A DNA stretch of 35,409 nt from a virus. The notes beneath the pieces are model-generated. The model searched no databases. It was given only the letters and a program-made list of their open reading frames with translations, and had not been told where the DNA came from. Both the position numbers and the translations under genes were made by a program. How positions within the stretch are numbered: the first letter of the stretch is position 1; each line of letters opens with the position of its first letter. The DNA lies in the IMG/VR virus record IMGVR_UViG_3300042865_000668, positions 1 through 35,409 of that record. One strand, 5' to 3'. Positions 24,963 to 32,424 of this stretch are shown piece by piece.

Positions 24963-24970
24963 CAAACCTA
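24963..24970 (-). promoter_or_regulatory. Possible Bacteroidota -7 element for the capsid unit
   Basis: On the minus strand this reads TAGGTTTG, matching the Bacteroidota -7 consensus TAnnTTTG. No convincing -33 TTG lies at the usual distance upstream. The 236-base gap 24898-25133 is otherwise non-coding and very AT-rich, so a capsid-unit promoter is expected here, and a terminator for the upstream gene closes its right end. Confidence 0.3.
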
Positions 24971-25074
24971 TGTACTTAATTTTAATTGATAATTAAATAT
25001 AATTACTTTGTTTACTACAATCATTAGTAGCAAAATGGCTTAATTTAATACTTTATATTGCTTTTGTTTGTAGC

Positions 25075-25109
25075 AAAAAAAATCCCCAATAGAATTAACT
25101 AAAGGGGAT
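25075..25109 (-). terminator. Intrinsic terminator after the packaging ATPase gene
   Basis: ATCCCC (25082-25087) pairs with GGGGAT (25104-25109) across a 16-base loop. On the minus strand the stem is followed by eight T (A run 25075-25082). It sits 25 bases beyond the ATPase stop and separates its unit from the capsid unit. Confidence 0.75.
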
Positions 25110-25133
25110 AAAACGAAAAACTCAACATATAAA

Positions 25134-25955
25134 CTATCCTATATACTGAGCAAGTAGCCTTCTTTTAACTTCAGCTCTTGCAGTATTATCATTGTATTTT
25201 TTCTTATTCTTTTCGTCTTTGAGCACCAAATAAGGATTTGTAAGAGCTCTAAAGTTTTCGCTAATATATTGCTCTACAGCATCTTCAATCATTTCTTGGC
25301 TATAGTTACCTCTGATGTTTGATTCGTCCATGTCTACATAGCAGTAAAACCTCTTGTTGCCTGAATCGTACTGATTATTTACCATAATTTCGGCAATACG
25401 CATATACTCAAACTTATCAGGGAATTTATTTTTATGCCTTTCTACTGATTCCACATTCTTATGAAATCTTAATTGGTTTAGATTACCCCAAAGTTTAGTT
25501 ACGATACGACCAATAGATTGATAAGATAAAATGATGTCCAAACCAACGTGACGATTTGTAGCAATAGCACCCACTAAATCAGAAGGCATATGGTCACCAA
25601 TAAATTTAGAAGGGTCTTCAATTACTAAAAGTCCATTTTTAAAAGTGCTTAATACATAAAACAAAGCCTGAGCCCATTCGTCTAGTGTCATTCTAGTTCC
25701 GTTGGGGTGGAAAGGTCTTATCCTTCTAACTTCTACATGGGGGTGAATAGTAAAAAGCCCTACGTCATTAAGCGACAAACCTCTAATTCCAAATACTCCA
25801 TACTCATCGTTTACATCCATAACAAGAGCCTTACGACCTTTAATGCCATGATAAGGGTCTCCTTCTACATATTTGTTTATGGTAATCATGTGAGCCCAAG
25901 TTTTTCCCACACCTTTTTTACCAACTGCTGCCATCAATAAAGGTTCTCTTCCCAT
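25134..25955 (-). CDS. HerA/FtsK-superfamily (A32-like) genome-packaging ATPase
   Basis: A 273-residue P-loop ATPase. Walker A is G12-KKGVG-K18-T19; the Walker B strand is LLVIEDPSKF (109-118) with E113/D114; the downstream NRH (134-136) and IILSYQSIGR (141-150, Q146) match the arginine/sensor region of the HerA/FtsK and viral A32-like packaging ATPases. Such enzymes translocate DNA into the capsid of PRD1-like and large eukaryotic DNA viruses, with no terminase needed. Length fits (about 200-300 residues). It is encoded upstream of the candidate capsid gene, from which a terminator separates it. Zonular-occludens-like ATPases of filamentous phages are an alternative, but those carry a membrane anchor not seen here. 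Confidence 0.8.
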   Translation of the reverse strand: MGREPLLMAAVGKKGVGKTWAHMITINKYVEGDPYHGIKGRKALVMDVNDEYGVFGIRGLSLNDVGLFTIHPHVEVRRIRPFHPNGTRMTLDEWAQALFYVLSTFKNGLLVIEDPSKFIGDHMPSDLVGAIATNRHVGLDIILSYQSIGRIVTKLWGNLNQLRFHKNVESVERHKNKFPDKFEYMRIAEIMVNNQYDSGNKRFYCYVDMDESNIRGNYSQEMIEDAVEQYISENFRALTNPYLVLKDEKNKKKYNDNTARAEVKRRLLAQYIG

Positions 25956-25957
25956 TT

Positions 25958-26245
25958 CTAATTTTTTGTTTCTTTAAGTGCCATTTCTATTCTGTAAGAA
26001 TCGTACACTTTTGAAAATGATATTCTTCTGATAGTAGTATCACACATAGCAAAGTCATACTCAATCTTCATAAAGTTTTCTTTCTTTATAAAAATCGGAA
26101 TAACCTTACAATCCTCTACATAAATGATAAAATCGTCATCGTTTTCAACAGGGAAATATATTTTTTCTGCTTCTCTGTCAAACACACGAATAACACTCAT
26201 AATTCGCTGCTTAAACTCAATCCATTCAGGGCTTTTAATTTTCAT
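25958..26245 (-). CDS. Hypothetical 95-residue protein
   Basis: Not recognised. Counted from ATG at 26245 (MKIKSPEWIEFKQ), which follows a GAGGAAA stretch; a longer frame to 26332 would lie mostly inside the upstream gene. The product alternates strands and charged turns (IIYVEDCKVIPIFIKKENFM, IRRISFSKVYDSYRIEMA) and lacks membrane segments. It is two bases upstream of the ATPase gene, so it may assist packaging. Confidence 0.5.
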   Translation of the reverse strand: MKIKSPEWIEFKQRIMSVIRVFDREAEKIYFPVENDDDFIIYVEDCKVIPIFIKKENFMKIEYDFAMCDTTIRRISFSKVYDSYRIEMALKETKN

Positions 26246-26642
26246 TTTCCTCTTGCTCGTTATATCTAATCTGAATAGGTGAAACAGCCTTTTGAACCGC
26301 AGTTTCCACTTCTTTATCTTGTAGTGTTTCATGCGTACTAAATATCTTCCCTACTGCTCTAGCAGCGTCTATTGGGTCATCGAAATAGTAGTGATACCCT
26401 TCGTTGTAACCTTCATAGAAAGCTAATACCTCTTCATTACTCGCAAATCTCACGCAAGGGTGTGCATCATATAAACAACAGATGTTAAAATAACCTTCTT
26501 TCAAAGTAATTATTTTTTGGTCACAACAGATGTATTCTGTGTCCTCATCTTCGTCAGGCTCATTAATTGACAAGTCATTTTCTGTCAATGGTTCGTAGTG
26601 AAGTTTAAGGTATTTATATAACTCTTGTAATTCGTAATTCAT
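26235..26642 (-). CDS. Hypothetical acidic 135-residue protein
   Basis: Not recognised. Strongly acidic N-region (LTENDLSINEPDEDEDTEY), three Cys pairs or singles in EYICCDQK and FNICCLYD, an aromatic patch (LAFYEGYNEGYHYYFDD) and an acidic C-terminus. No membrane segment. The overlapping arrangement with the next gene suggests co-translation within the packaging/early unit. Confidence 0.5.
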   Translation of the reverse strand: MNYELQELYKYLKLHYEPLTENDLSINEPDEDEDTEYICCDQKIITLKEGYFNICCLYDAHPCVRFASNEEVLAFYEGYNEGYHYYFDDPIDAARAVGKIFSTHETLQDKEVETAVQKAVSPIQIRYNEQEENEN

Positions 26643-26659
26643 TGTTTGTTTTTTAATTA

Positions 26660-27787
26660 TTAATCTAGTCCTTGCATTTGTGGATTTGGTTTCTCTTTTC
26701 CGTCTCTGTCCGTTTCTCTCAAAATGATTGCTTCAGCTATTTCACTTTCGTCAATGTTGCTGATATAATCTTTTGGTCTACGACCTCTTTTACCGTTTGT
26801 CTTTCTGCTTTTCATAGCCTCTTGATATGAGCTACTTCCACCATTTGCTTTTGCTGCATTTTCACTCCAAATCTTTTCCTTTGCTCTTTGTTCCATGAGC
26901 TTTGCTTTGCCCGTTGAAGGAACTTTGTGTTCCGTTACAGTTGAGTTTATTACCGCCTCATTTGAATTGAAATTATCAAAGTCCTGAGTAGGCTCATAAG
27001 TAGGGGTCGGGGTTGGAGTTGGTGTAGGCTTTGGTGCAGATGGTTTTGGTGTTGGTACAGCACCGCTAGATTTAATAGCTGCAGTATTTTCTACTAGAGC
27101 ATTAATTAAATCGTTTGCAGTAGATTTCATTTGATAAATGAGAACGCTCTTAACTGCAATATCCTTACCAAAAGCAAAGAGTACATACTGCTCATCAGTC
27201 ATACCCGCACCTCTTTTTTCTAGTATTCTTACTAGTGGAGGCTTAACGTCTTTTTTGAACTCTTTAGAAACAACTAAAGTATCTTTTGTTTGGTTGTTAA
27301 ACTCTTCGATAAATTCACCTGCAGAAATTGTAGAACCATCGGCTGTAGGAACTTGAATAGATAAATCTAATTCACCTTCAGCTTGAAGTTTTTTAATTCT
27401 TTTTTCAGGAATTTTTAGGAACATATTTCCCCATGAGTTGATTTGCTCATAGGTATCTAATATGATTGTAGCTAAGTGTTCTGCACCTGCTTTCTTTTCT
27501 GCATCACTTGCTTGATTCATAGCAGGGTTTACGGGAGCTGATTCGTTTCTACGATTACCGCCACCGCCACCATCACCGCCTAACATATCGTATGGGTTGT
27601 CTCTAGTATTGATTGACTGAGGTTGAAAAGAAGGCTCAGGAATAATAGTAGATAATTGGTCTTGAGAAACAAAACCCGTAGGCTGACTATATGGTTTATC
27701 ATTTACGTTGTCGCTAAAGGGCATAAACTCCCTTTTTGGCTCTGTAAAGGTTTGCTGATTTTGTTGCTGTTCAGTCTGATTTTCCAT
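26660..27787 (-). CDS. Hypothetical protein with helical core and Pro-Thr linker
   Basis: A 375-residue soluble protein. Residues 1-95 are low complexity (Gln, Pro, Asn; GGDGGGGGNRR near 70-80). Residues 100-245 are a predicted helical core (ATIILDTYEQINSWGNMFL, PEKRIKKLQAEGELDLSIQV, PPLVRILEKRGAGMTDEQYV). Residues 246-270 are a PTPTPTPTP linker and residues 300-375 are basic and disordered (SRKTNGKRGRRPKDY). The middle domain resembles proteins seen in other Bacteroidota mobile elements, with no known function. A scaffold or DNA-bound packaging factor is possible. Confidence 0.5.
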   Translation of the reverse strand: MENQTEQQQNQQTFTEPKREFMPFSDNVNDKPYSQPTGFVSQDQLSTIIPEPSFQPQSINTRDNPYDMLGGDGGGGGNRRNESAPVNPAMNQASDAEKKAGAEHLATIILDTYEQINSWGNMFLKIPEKRIKKLQAEGELDLSIQVPTADGSTISAGEFIEEFNNQTKDTLVVSKEFKKDVKPPLVRILEKRGAGMTDEQYVLFAFGKDIAVKSVLIYQMKSTANDLINALVENTAAIKSSGAVPTPKPSAPKPTPTPTPTPTYEPTQDFDNFNSNEAVINSTVTEHKVPSTGKAKLMEQRAKEKIWSENAAKANGGSSSYQEAMKSRKTNGKRGRRPKDYISNIDESEIAEAIILRETDRDGKEKPNPQMQGLD

Positions 27788-27792
27788 GATGG

Positions 27793-28212
27793 TTATTTGT
27801 TTAATAGTATTTTATCTAGTTTGTCTTTTATTTTTAAGTATGGTATATCCGATTTGTATTTAGGATTCAAAGACTCAATCAGGATTTTGTATTTACTGAT
27901 ATTGGTCTTATGCCTAGATGTAAACACATTATCACTAATGTCTCGTATAGTCATACTTTTGTAAAGATAGTAAACGCAAAAACCCACCGCAAACTTGTTA
28001 TCCCCTCTAGCGTACTTGGCATAGAGTAAAGATTCTACATCCATACTGAATGCCTGTGAAACTGAGTTTAATACCAAATTTATGTATGGGTCATCAAAAG
28101 AGGTTACTTGACCATCTTCTATTGTGAGAGCAGCCATTGTTTTGTCATATCCATTTTTCTTAAAATAATTGACAAAAGTCTCTAAGGCTATAAATGTATT
28201 ATCAAGATTCAT
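27793..28212 (-). CDS. DnaA domain IV-like HTH protein
   Basis: A 139-residue protein. Residues 45-139 follow the pattern of the DnaA C-terminal DNA-binding domain: NSVSQAFSMDVESLLYAKYA, then FAVGFCVYYLYKSMTIRDIS (helix-turn-helix), FTSRHKTNISKYKILIES in the place of the basic signature motif, and LKIKDKLDKILL. There is no ATPase domain. Such stand-alone domains occur in phages and could mark the replication origin or repress transcription. The match is by pattern only. Confidence 0.5.
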   Translation of the reverse strand: MNLDNTFIALETFVNYFKKNGYDKTMAALTIEDGQVTSFDDPYINLVLNSVSQAFSMDVESLLYAKYARGDNKFAVGFCVYYLYKSMTIRDISDNVFTSRHKTNISKYKILIESLNPKYKSDIPYLKIKDKLDKILLNK

Positions 28213-28254
28213 GGTTATTTTTTATTGAACAAATGTATTTATTTTATCTCAAAT

Positions 28255-28677
28255 TTACCAACCTGAAATTATATTTTTTAATTTACCGCCATTTTGTTTA
28301 AACCACTCTTTGCCTATCACTCTTAGCTTTACGTCAGGGTGGTATTTAGCCATCCTTTTATACTTAGTCCTATCTTGAGAAGTCTCATACCCCTTTACCT
28401 CCATGTACTCTACGTTTCCACTTGGGAACTCTACCTTGAAATCAACTTTATAACTTACGACTCCCCTTTTAATGCCTTTAAACCAAAAAGTTTCAGGCTC
28501 ATACCAATAATCAACTATGTGACCATGCTTTTTCATAAATGAAAGGTACAGGCAATATCTTCTTTCCCAATTAGACTTCAGATACATTCTTTTGCCGTCT
28601 ATTTCAAGCCATCCCTTCCAAACAGACCTTTGTGTAATCGGCTTACCACCCGTTGTGAATTTTATTGTTTCTGTCAT
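28255..28677 (-). CDS. PD-(D/E)XK nuclease (phage endonuclease I-like)
   Basis: A 140-residue protein with a clear nuclease layout: E38 in SNWERRYCLYL, D79 in YKVDFKVEF, and E93-x-K95 in YMEVKGYE, giving D-x13-E-x-K on consecutive strands, followed by a helix with TKYKRMAKYHP and a strand (KLRVIGKEWF). This resembles T7 endonuclease I-like and DUF1064-type Holliday-junction resolvases of phages. It probably resolves branched DNA before packaging. It shares one base with the PAP2 gene. Confidence 0.7.
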   Translation of the reverse strand: MTETIKFTTGGKPITQRSVWKGWLEIDGKRMYLKSNWERRYCLYLSFMKKHGHIVDYWYEPETFWFKGIKRGVVSYKVDFKVEFPSGNVEYMEVKGYETSQDRTKYKRMAKYHPDVKLRVIGKEWFKQNGGKLKNIISGW

Positions 28678-29318
28678 TATAGTCCGTATCTAGCTTTGAA
28701 ATCTCTGTCTTTTATAATTGTTTCAACACAATAAAGTGAGAAATCATTATCTGAAGGATAGTGAAGACCCAAATAAATTCTTGAGTATTCAATGTCCTTA
28801 GCCAAAGAATCAAAATAGCTAAACTTCTCAGGAAAGTGATTGCCTAATACTTGGCAAATCAGAGCTGCCTGAAATGTGTGACCTGCAGGATATGATGGTG
28901 TTTCAGCCGAAACTGAGCTAAAAGGGAATAGTTTTAATTTGTAGTGCTGTGCTAACTGATAAGGTCTTGGACGCTGAAAATGGTACTTTAATTTAAGTAT
29001 CACAGGCAGACTTTCGTCTATTAAACTATCTACTAGTTCTATGCCTTTGTCCCCTAGTTCCTGATTAATAATCACACTAGCAAAGATTCTTTCAATAGAA
29101 GGGTCGTATGACCTATATCTTTTGAGAGCTTCTTCGTCAGCTTTTACATCACCGATAAAATCTACTAACTCGTTTAATTCCTCTCTAGTAGCTTTTGAGC
29201 TATTTAAAGGGAAACCAAACTTGATTAATTGAGGCAAATGTTTGTCTAAAGGGCTTTCAGCCTCTAAATAAGGTAATTGCCTTTGCGTTGGATTGCCGTA
29301 TGTTATGGAATCAAGCAT
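28677..29318 (-). CDS. PAP2-superfamily phosphatase
   Basis: A 213-residue protein with all three acid phosphatase motifs: K109-x6-R116-P117, P144-A-G-H147 in place of PSGH, and S179-R180-x5-H186-x3-D190. H147 and H186 are the expected nucleophile pair. No membrane span or signal peptide is evident, so it resembles soluble class A-type enzymes more than integral lipid phosphatases. PAP2 enzymes act on phosphatidic acid, isoprenyl diphosphates or small phosphate esters. In a membrane-containing virus it may remodel lipids or lipid carriers, or release phosphate; substrate unknown. Confidence 0.8.
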   Translation of the reverse strand: MLDSITYGNPTQRQLPYLEAESPLDKHLPQLIKFGFPLNSSKATREELNELVDFIGDVKADEEALKRYRSYDPSIERIFASVIINQELGDKGIELVDSLIDESLPVILKLKYHFQRPRPYQLAQHYKLKLFPFSSVSAETPSYPAGHTFQAALICQVLGNHFPEKFSYFDSLAKDIEYSRIYLGLHYPSDNDFSLYCVETIIKDRDFKARYGL

Positions 29319-29351
29319 AATTGTTTATGGTTATTTTGTTTTTTTATATTT

Positions 29352-29780
29352 TTATTTTTTTACCCACCTGTTAGGTCTGTATACCGTCTGTATCGCTTGT
29401 ATACTATTGCCTCTTGATTCGGGAGCAGTAAATTGATAAACTCCAAATTGAGTAGTTAAAGTATCACCTAACGTTGGTTTACCGCCTACTGAATACTTTT
29501 TCATAGCAGCACTTTCAAAGGCTAAAACCTCTTCTTTGCTATCCATCATACCACCATAAAGATTACTAAATACCCTATTTGATGGAATTACAGATGGTTC
29601 TCTATTAGGTAGCTTAATACCTCCACCTCCACTTCTAACTACTTCTTCGTAAGTGAGACCGCCTCTATTGTCTTGAGGCTGAGTAACCGCACCTTTACCT
29701 CTGTTACCTCTTATCTTGTAGATATAAAATGCTACTGCACCTAAGCCTAAAGCAATTAGAATCTTTTGATTTGTTGTCAT
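29352..29780 (-). CDS. N-terminally anchored hypothetical protein
   Basis: A 142-residue protein with a membrane span at about 6-21 (KILIALGLGAVAFYIYK), a basic Gly/Arg segment (RGNRGKGAVTQPQDNRGG) and a soluble region with predicted helix (MMDSKEEVLAFESAAMKKY) and strands. Not recognised. It begins another run of single-span virion membrane candidates. Confidence 0.5.
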   Translation of the reverse strand: MTTNQKILIALGLGAVAFYIYKIRGNRGKGAVTQPQDNRGGLTYEEVVRSGGGGIKLPNREPSVIPSNRVFSNLYGGMMDSKEEVLAFESAAMKKYSVGGKPTLGDTLTTQFGVYQFTAPESRGNSIQAIQTVYRPNRWVKK

Positions 29781-29996
29781 TTATTTTCTGTTTTTCAAGT
29801 AATTATTTCCGTTGTATAAAAGTGTAGAAAGTCCTAAAACGAATAAACCAACCCTTATTGGATTGGATAAACTCTTTTGACTAGCTACATAAAAACAAAA
29901 AGGAGAAACTACAAATACGTCTACAAGTCTTATCTGCTGAACAGATAAAAATGGACTATACGTTGTACTAGTTTCTTTTTTTGTCATATTATCCAA
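29781..29996 (-). CDS. Small membrane protein with two hydrophobic segments
   Basis: A 71-residue protein with hydrophobic stretches at about 23-38 (RLVDVFVVSPFCFYVA) and 46-61 (PIRVGLFVLGLSTLLY) and a basic end (NYLKNRK). It overlaps the next upstream gene by eight bases. Not recognised. Confidence 0.5.
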   Translation of the reverse strand: MDNMTKKETSTTYSPFLSVQQIRLVDVFVVSPFCFYVASQKSLSNPIRVGLFVLGLSTLLYNGNNYLKNRK

Positions 29997-30381
29997 GTCT
30001 CATAACGGGTCTTCTACCTCTTGAGCCTGAAGCGTTTACTTCTGCTGTTTTCTTAGCAGCAAGAGCAGCACTTTCTAACTTACCGATTCTTTCAATCACA
30101 TCATTGTAAGCACTCTTTTCCATAGCCATCATTAGTCTGAAATATTGAATAGCATAAATACCAACACCCACTATCAAAGCAGATACTGACACCTCTACTA
30201 CATTAATATCACCAAACCAAGCTCTGATACCGCCACCACTTGTTGTTTCACCTCCTTCTGCCATAGCAGGTGCAGGTGCTGCGGGTGGAGGTGCAGCCAT
30301 CGGCATAGGAGCTGCTGCAGGTGCAGGAGCAGGTGTGCTTACGGGTGCAGGAGGGGCACTATTTTCTATTGTTGTATTCAT
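29989..30381 (-). CDS. Pro/Ala-rich single-span protein
   Basis: A 130-residue protein: residues 9-40 are a Pro/Ala/Met-rich stretch (PAPVSTPAPAPAAAP), residues 62-84 a membrane span (VEVSVSALIVGVGIYAIQYF), and residues 85-130 a helix with a basic end (SRGRRPVMRLG). The rigid Pro-Ala arm resembles TonB-type spacers that cross a periplasm or virion gap. Function unknown. Confidence 0.5.
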   Translation of the reverse strand: MNTTIENSAPPAPVSTPAPAPAAAPMPMAAPPPAAPAPAMAEGGETTSGGGIRAWFGDINVVEVSVSALIVGVGIYAIQYFRLMMAMEKSAYNDVIERIGKLESAALAAKKTAEVNASGSRGRRPVMRLG

Positions 30382-30382
30382 T

Positions 30383-30970
30383 TTAATCTTTTTTCTTTTT
30401 AGCTACTAAGTAAATGCCTAGTGCAACAAGTAATAACCACCAATAGCTCTTTTTCTTTTGTTCAGGTGCAGCATCTTCACTACCACCGCCTCCACCACCG
30501 CCCATAGGTCTAACACCTAGATTGGTTGAAGGTAAAACAGGCATAACGGGAACTACGGGGACTGCAGGTACTACCACGTTTGTACTAGGTTTTGGAGCTT
30601 CCGTTGTGGTACTAGTAGTTGTGCTAGTAGTACTATCTTCGGGCTTGTTGCAATACCTTTGAAACATATCATAAGCAGCCATAGTTTCATTTGGAGTTGC
30701 AGCTCCACCACCATTAGTAGAAATGTAAGTGGCTAAATCAGCACAAAAGGTAGGAGAGCCAAGTTGGGGCAAAGGCATACCTGAACCACCTTGAATAGCG
30801 TCTTTTGTTTCAGCGTTTAAAGGGGGTATGTTAGTTCTTACATCTTTACCTTCCCCGTCACTACCAACAAATTCAGACTTACCCGTACCTATATCATACG
30901 AGTGATTTCGAGGTTTTACGAATTTATCTTCTCCCTCGAATATAATGACCTTTTCCTTCCTTTTTGCCAT
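30383..30970 (-). CDS. Tail-anchored structural candidate with FEGEDKF motif and Thr linker
   Basis: A 195-residue protein counted from ATG at 30970, five bases after the preceding gene; a longer frame would overlap that gene. Residues 11-17 read FEGEDKF, a variant of the F-x-G-x-[DE]-x-F motif. Residues 70-108 may fold around two Cys (PTFCADLATYIST, DMFQRYCNKP). Residues 112-150 are a Thr then Pro/Val linker (TTSTTTSTTTEAP), residues 157-163 poly-Gly, and residues 176-190 a C-terminal membrane span followed by KKKKD. Probably a virion membrane protein linking shell and membrane; inferred. Confidence 0.55.
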   Translation of the reverse strand: MAKRKEKVIIFEGEDKFVKPRNHSYDIGTGKSEFVGSDGEGKDVRTNIPPLNAETKDAIQGGSGMPLPQLGSPTFCADLATYISTNGGGAATPNETMAAYDMFQRYCNKPEDSTTSTTTSTTTEAPKPSTNVVVPAVPVVPVMPVLPSTNLGVRPMGGGGGGGSEDAAPEQKKKSYWWLLLVALGIYLVAKKKKD

Positions 30971-30975
30971 AATGC

Positions 30976-31098
30976 TTATTTTTTCAGAGCGATTGCTGCA
31001 CGTTTGATAGCTGACGTCCAAGCCTCACCATCTTTACGAATTTTCTTAGCCAATTTAGCAATTTCTGCTACATTGATTTTCTTTTTAGCTGTTGCCAT
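30976..31098 (-). CDS. 40-residue basic protein
   Basis: Open frame of 40 codons starting MATAKKKINVAEIAK and ending IKRAAIALKK, with a WTSAI core. It is strongly basic (about a quarter Lys/Arg), helical, and has no membrane span. It is spaced five bases from the next gene and preceded by an A-rich leader. Possibly a DNA-condensing or packaged protein; function unknown. Confidence 0.55.
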   Translation of the reverse strand: MATAKKKINVAEIAKLAKKIRKDGEAWTSAIKRAAIALKK

Positions 31099-31116
31099 TT
31101 TTATATTTTTTAGTGA

Positions 31117-31224
31117 TTATTGACCACTTTTCCAAGCAGAACTGATTACTCTAACGGTTACATAAAGAACTAGTAAGCTAATACCAACTCCAACTGCTGT
31201 AGATACAATACCTTTCTTTTCCAT
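31117..31224 (-). CDS. 35-residue membrane microprotein (SxWKSGQ family)
   Basis: Open frame of 35 codons starting MEKKGIVSTAVGVGISLLVL and ending VISSAWKSGQ. One membrane span (about 6-24). The ending matches the microprotein at 21987-22088, so the two are probably paralogues or share a conserved C-terminal contact. The 72 bases before its start (31225-31296) hold only AT-rich leader sequence. Confidence 0.6.
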   Translation of the reverse strand: MEKKGIVSTAVGVGISLLVLYVTVRVISSAWKSGQ

Positions 31225-31296
31225 GATTTTTATTTTTTAGATTTAAAAATAAGTTGTATAAAATTAGCAATTATTTCTAATTACCTATATTTTTTT

Positions 31297-31818
31297 TTAT
31301 TTAGCTGTCACATTTGCACCAAAGCTGCCTTTATCCCCAAAGAAAGCGTCATCCCAAAAGGTCTCTTCGTTAGCTGTGAATGATTTATCCTTGAATACGT
31401 CAAAACCTGCACTTTTAGGTACACCCCAAACTCCGCTAACGATACCCTCTTCGCTACCCGTAAACGAATGAACATCGTCTTTATTCCTTAGTATTTTGTC
31501 TACTAAGCCTCTTTTGAGGATTTCTATTCTGTCAAAATAACGCTGCCCGTTTGGCTGAATAGAAGTACCGAACCTTACACCCCAATCATAAGCTATAAGA
31601 TAACTAGACTCACCTCTAAGCACAAACGGCTTACCATTTATGGTTAAATAAGCAATTCCCTTACTATAGTCAATGCTATCAATCGTAATTTTAGGAGACC
31701 ATATGTTGTTTTTATAAAAGGTGTAAAGACCAAAAACAGCCACAATGCCTGTAGATATAGCTGCTATCCTTAGAAATGTACTATTTGCTTTGCTTAGTTT
31801 ACTTGTTAAATCTGACAT
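31297..31818 (-). CDS. N-terminally anchored hypothetical protein
   Basis: A 173-residue protein counted from ATG at 31818, just after the endolysin stop; an ATG 69 bases upstream would lie inside the endolysin gene. A membrane span lies at about 16-34 (FLRIAAISTGIVAVFGLYTF). The soluble part has a beta segment (ITIDSIDYSKGIAYLTINGK), an aromatic DWGVRFGTSI stretch, and HSFTGSEEG near 118-125, an incomplete form of the FxGx[DE] motif. The C-terminus is Phe/Asp rich (FWDDAFFGDKGSFG). Similar N-anchored phage proteins of this type occur in Bacteroidota; function unknown. Confidence 0.55.
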   Translation of the reverse strand: MSDLTSKLSKANSTFLRIAAISTGIVAVFGLYTFYKNNIWSPKITIDSIDYSKGIAYLTINGKPFVLRGESSYLIAYDWGVRFGTSIQPNGQRYFDRIEILKRGLVDKILRNKDDVHSFTGSEEGIVSGVWGVPKSAGFDVFKDKSFTANEETFWDDAFFGDKGSFGANVTAK

Positions 31819-31819
31819 A

Positions 31820-32419
31820 TTAAGCCATTGTTGAATGAAATGAATCGAAATGTTTTTGACGGTCAGCCAAACCAATAGTGCCTCCATTAACTCGTTTTGT
31901 TAATGCAAGTACATTTTCATGTCCATGACCTTTGTCGCAAATATCCCACAATTTGTTCTTATCGAAGAAAAAAGCTGCACTCATAAGTGGATATTTACTA
32001 GCAACTAAATCAGGGTCTGCTAAAATATCGTCCACTACAAACTTATCAAAGTCTGTGTAATTAAATTTTCCTGTCGTTTGCAAAAATCCACGTCCTCTAA
32101 ATTTCCAACCATCACCACTAGCCTCATCACCATTACCCATGCGGTTGCCATACACCTTGTTTGCAATCTTTTCAGGCTGTCTAGCATACTTTGCAGCTAG
32201 TTCATTTGTAGGAAAGTACTTTGGGAATATCTTACGAAGTCCGTCTGCAGAATAATTAAGATTTTCTCTTACAAACTTAAAATTACCACTTTCGTGAGCA
32301 CATTGAGCTAAAAAGTGACACAACCTTAAAGGATTGGTCACACCAAACTTTTCCATAATTGCAGGTATTTCGTCTAATACTGCCTGTGGTAACTTTGTTC
32401 CTAATTTTGAAATATCCAT
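31820..32419 (-). CDS. GH19 endolysin (chitinase-class lysozyme)
   Basis: A 199-residue enzyme of the glycoside hydrolase 19 fold used by phages to cut peptidoglycan. Visible family elements: QCAHESGNFKFVRENLNYSA with catalytic candidates E43 and E52, VYGNRMGNGDEASGDGWKFR (89-108), GRGFLQTTGKFNY (109-121) and KRVNGG (175-180). No signal peptide or membrane span, so it needs a holin. The length equals a stand-alone catalytic domain. It clusters with spanin-like and holin-like genes. It could also be a virion-borne muralytic enzyme for entry. Confidence 0.9.
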   Translation of the reverse strand: MDISKLGTKLPQAVLDEIPAIMEKFGVTNPLRLCHFLAQCAHESGNFKFVRENLNYSADGLRKIFPKYFPTNELAAKYARQPEKIANKVYGNRMGNGDEASGDGWKFRGRGFLQTTGKFNYTDFDKFVVDDILADPDLVASKYPLMSAAFFFDKNKLWDICDKGHGHENVLALTKRVNGGTIGLADRQKHFDSFHSTMA

Positions 32420-32424
32420 TTAAT

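Noticed and set aside
25134-25955. Zot-like ATPase of a filamentous phage
   Set aside because: There is no C-terminal membrane anchor, and the surrounding large fibre, endolysin and holin genes do not fit a non-lytic filamentous phage.
30971-31021. Extended N-terminus for the 30383 gene
   Set aside because: It overlaps the 40-codon basic gene; the ATG at 30970 sits five bases after that gene's stop.
31262-31282. Weak AATTAG/CTAATT hairpin as a terminator
   Set aside because: The stem is six AT-rich pairs and no T run follows on either strand.
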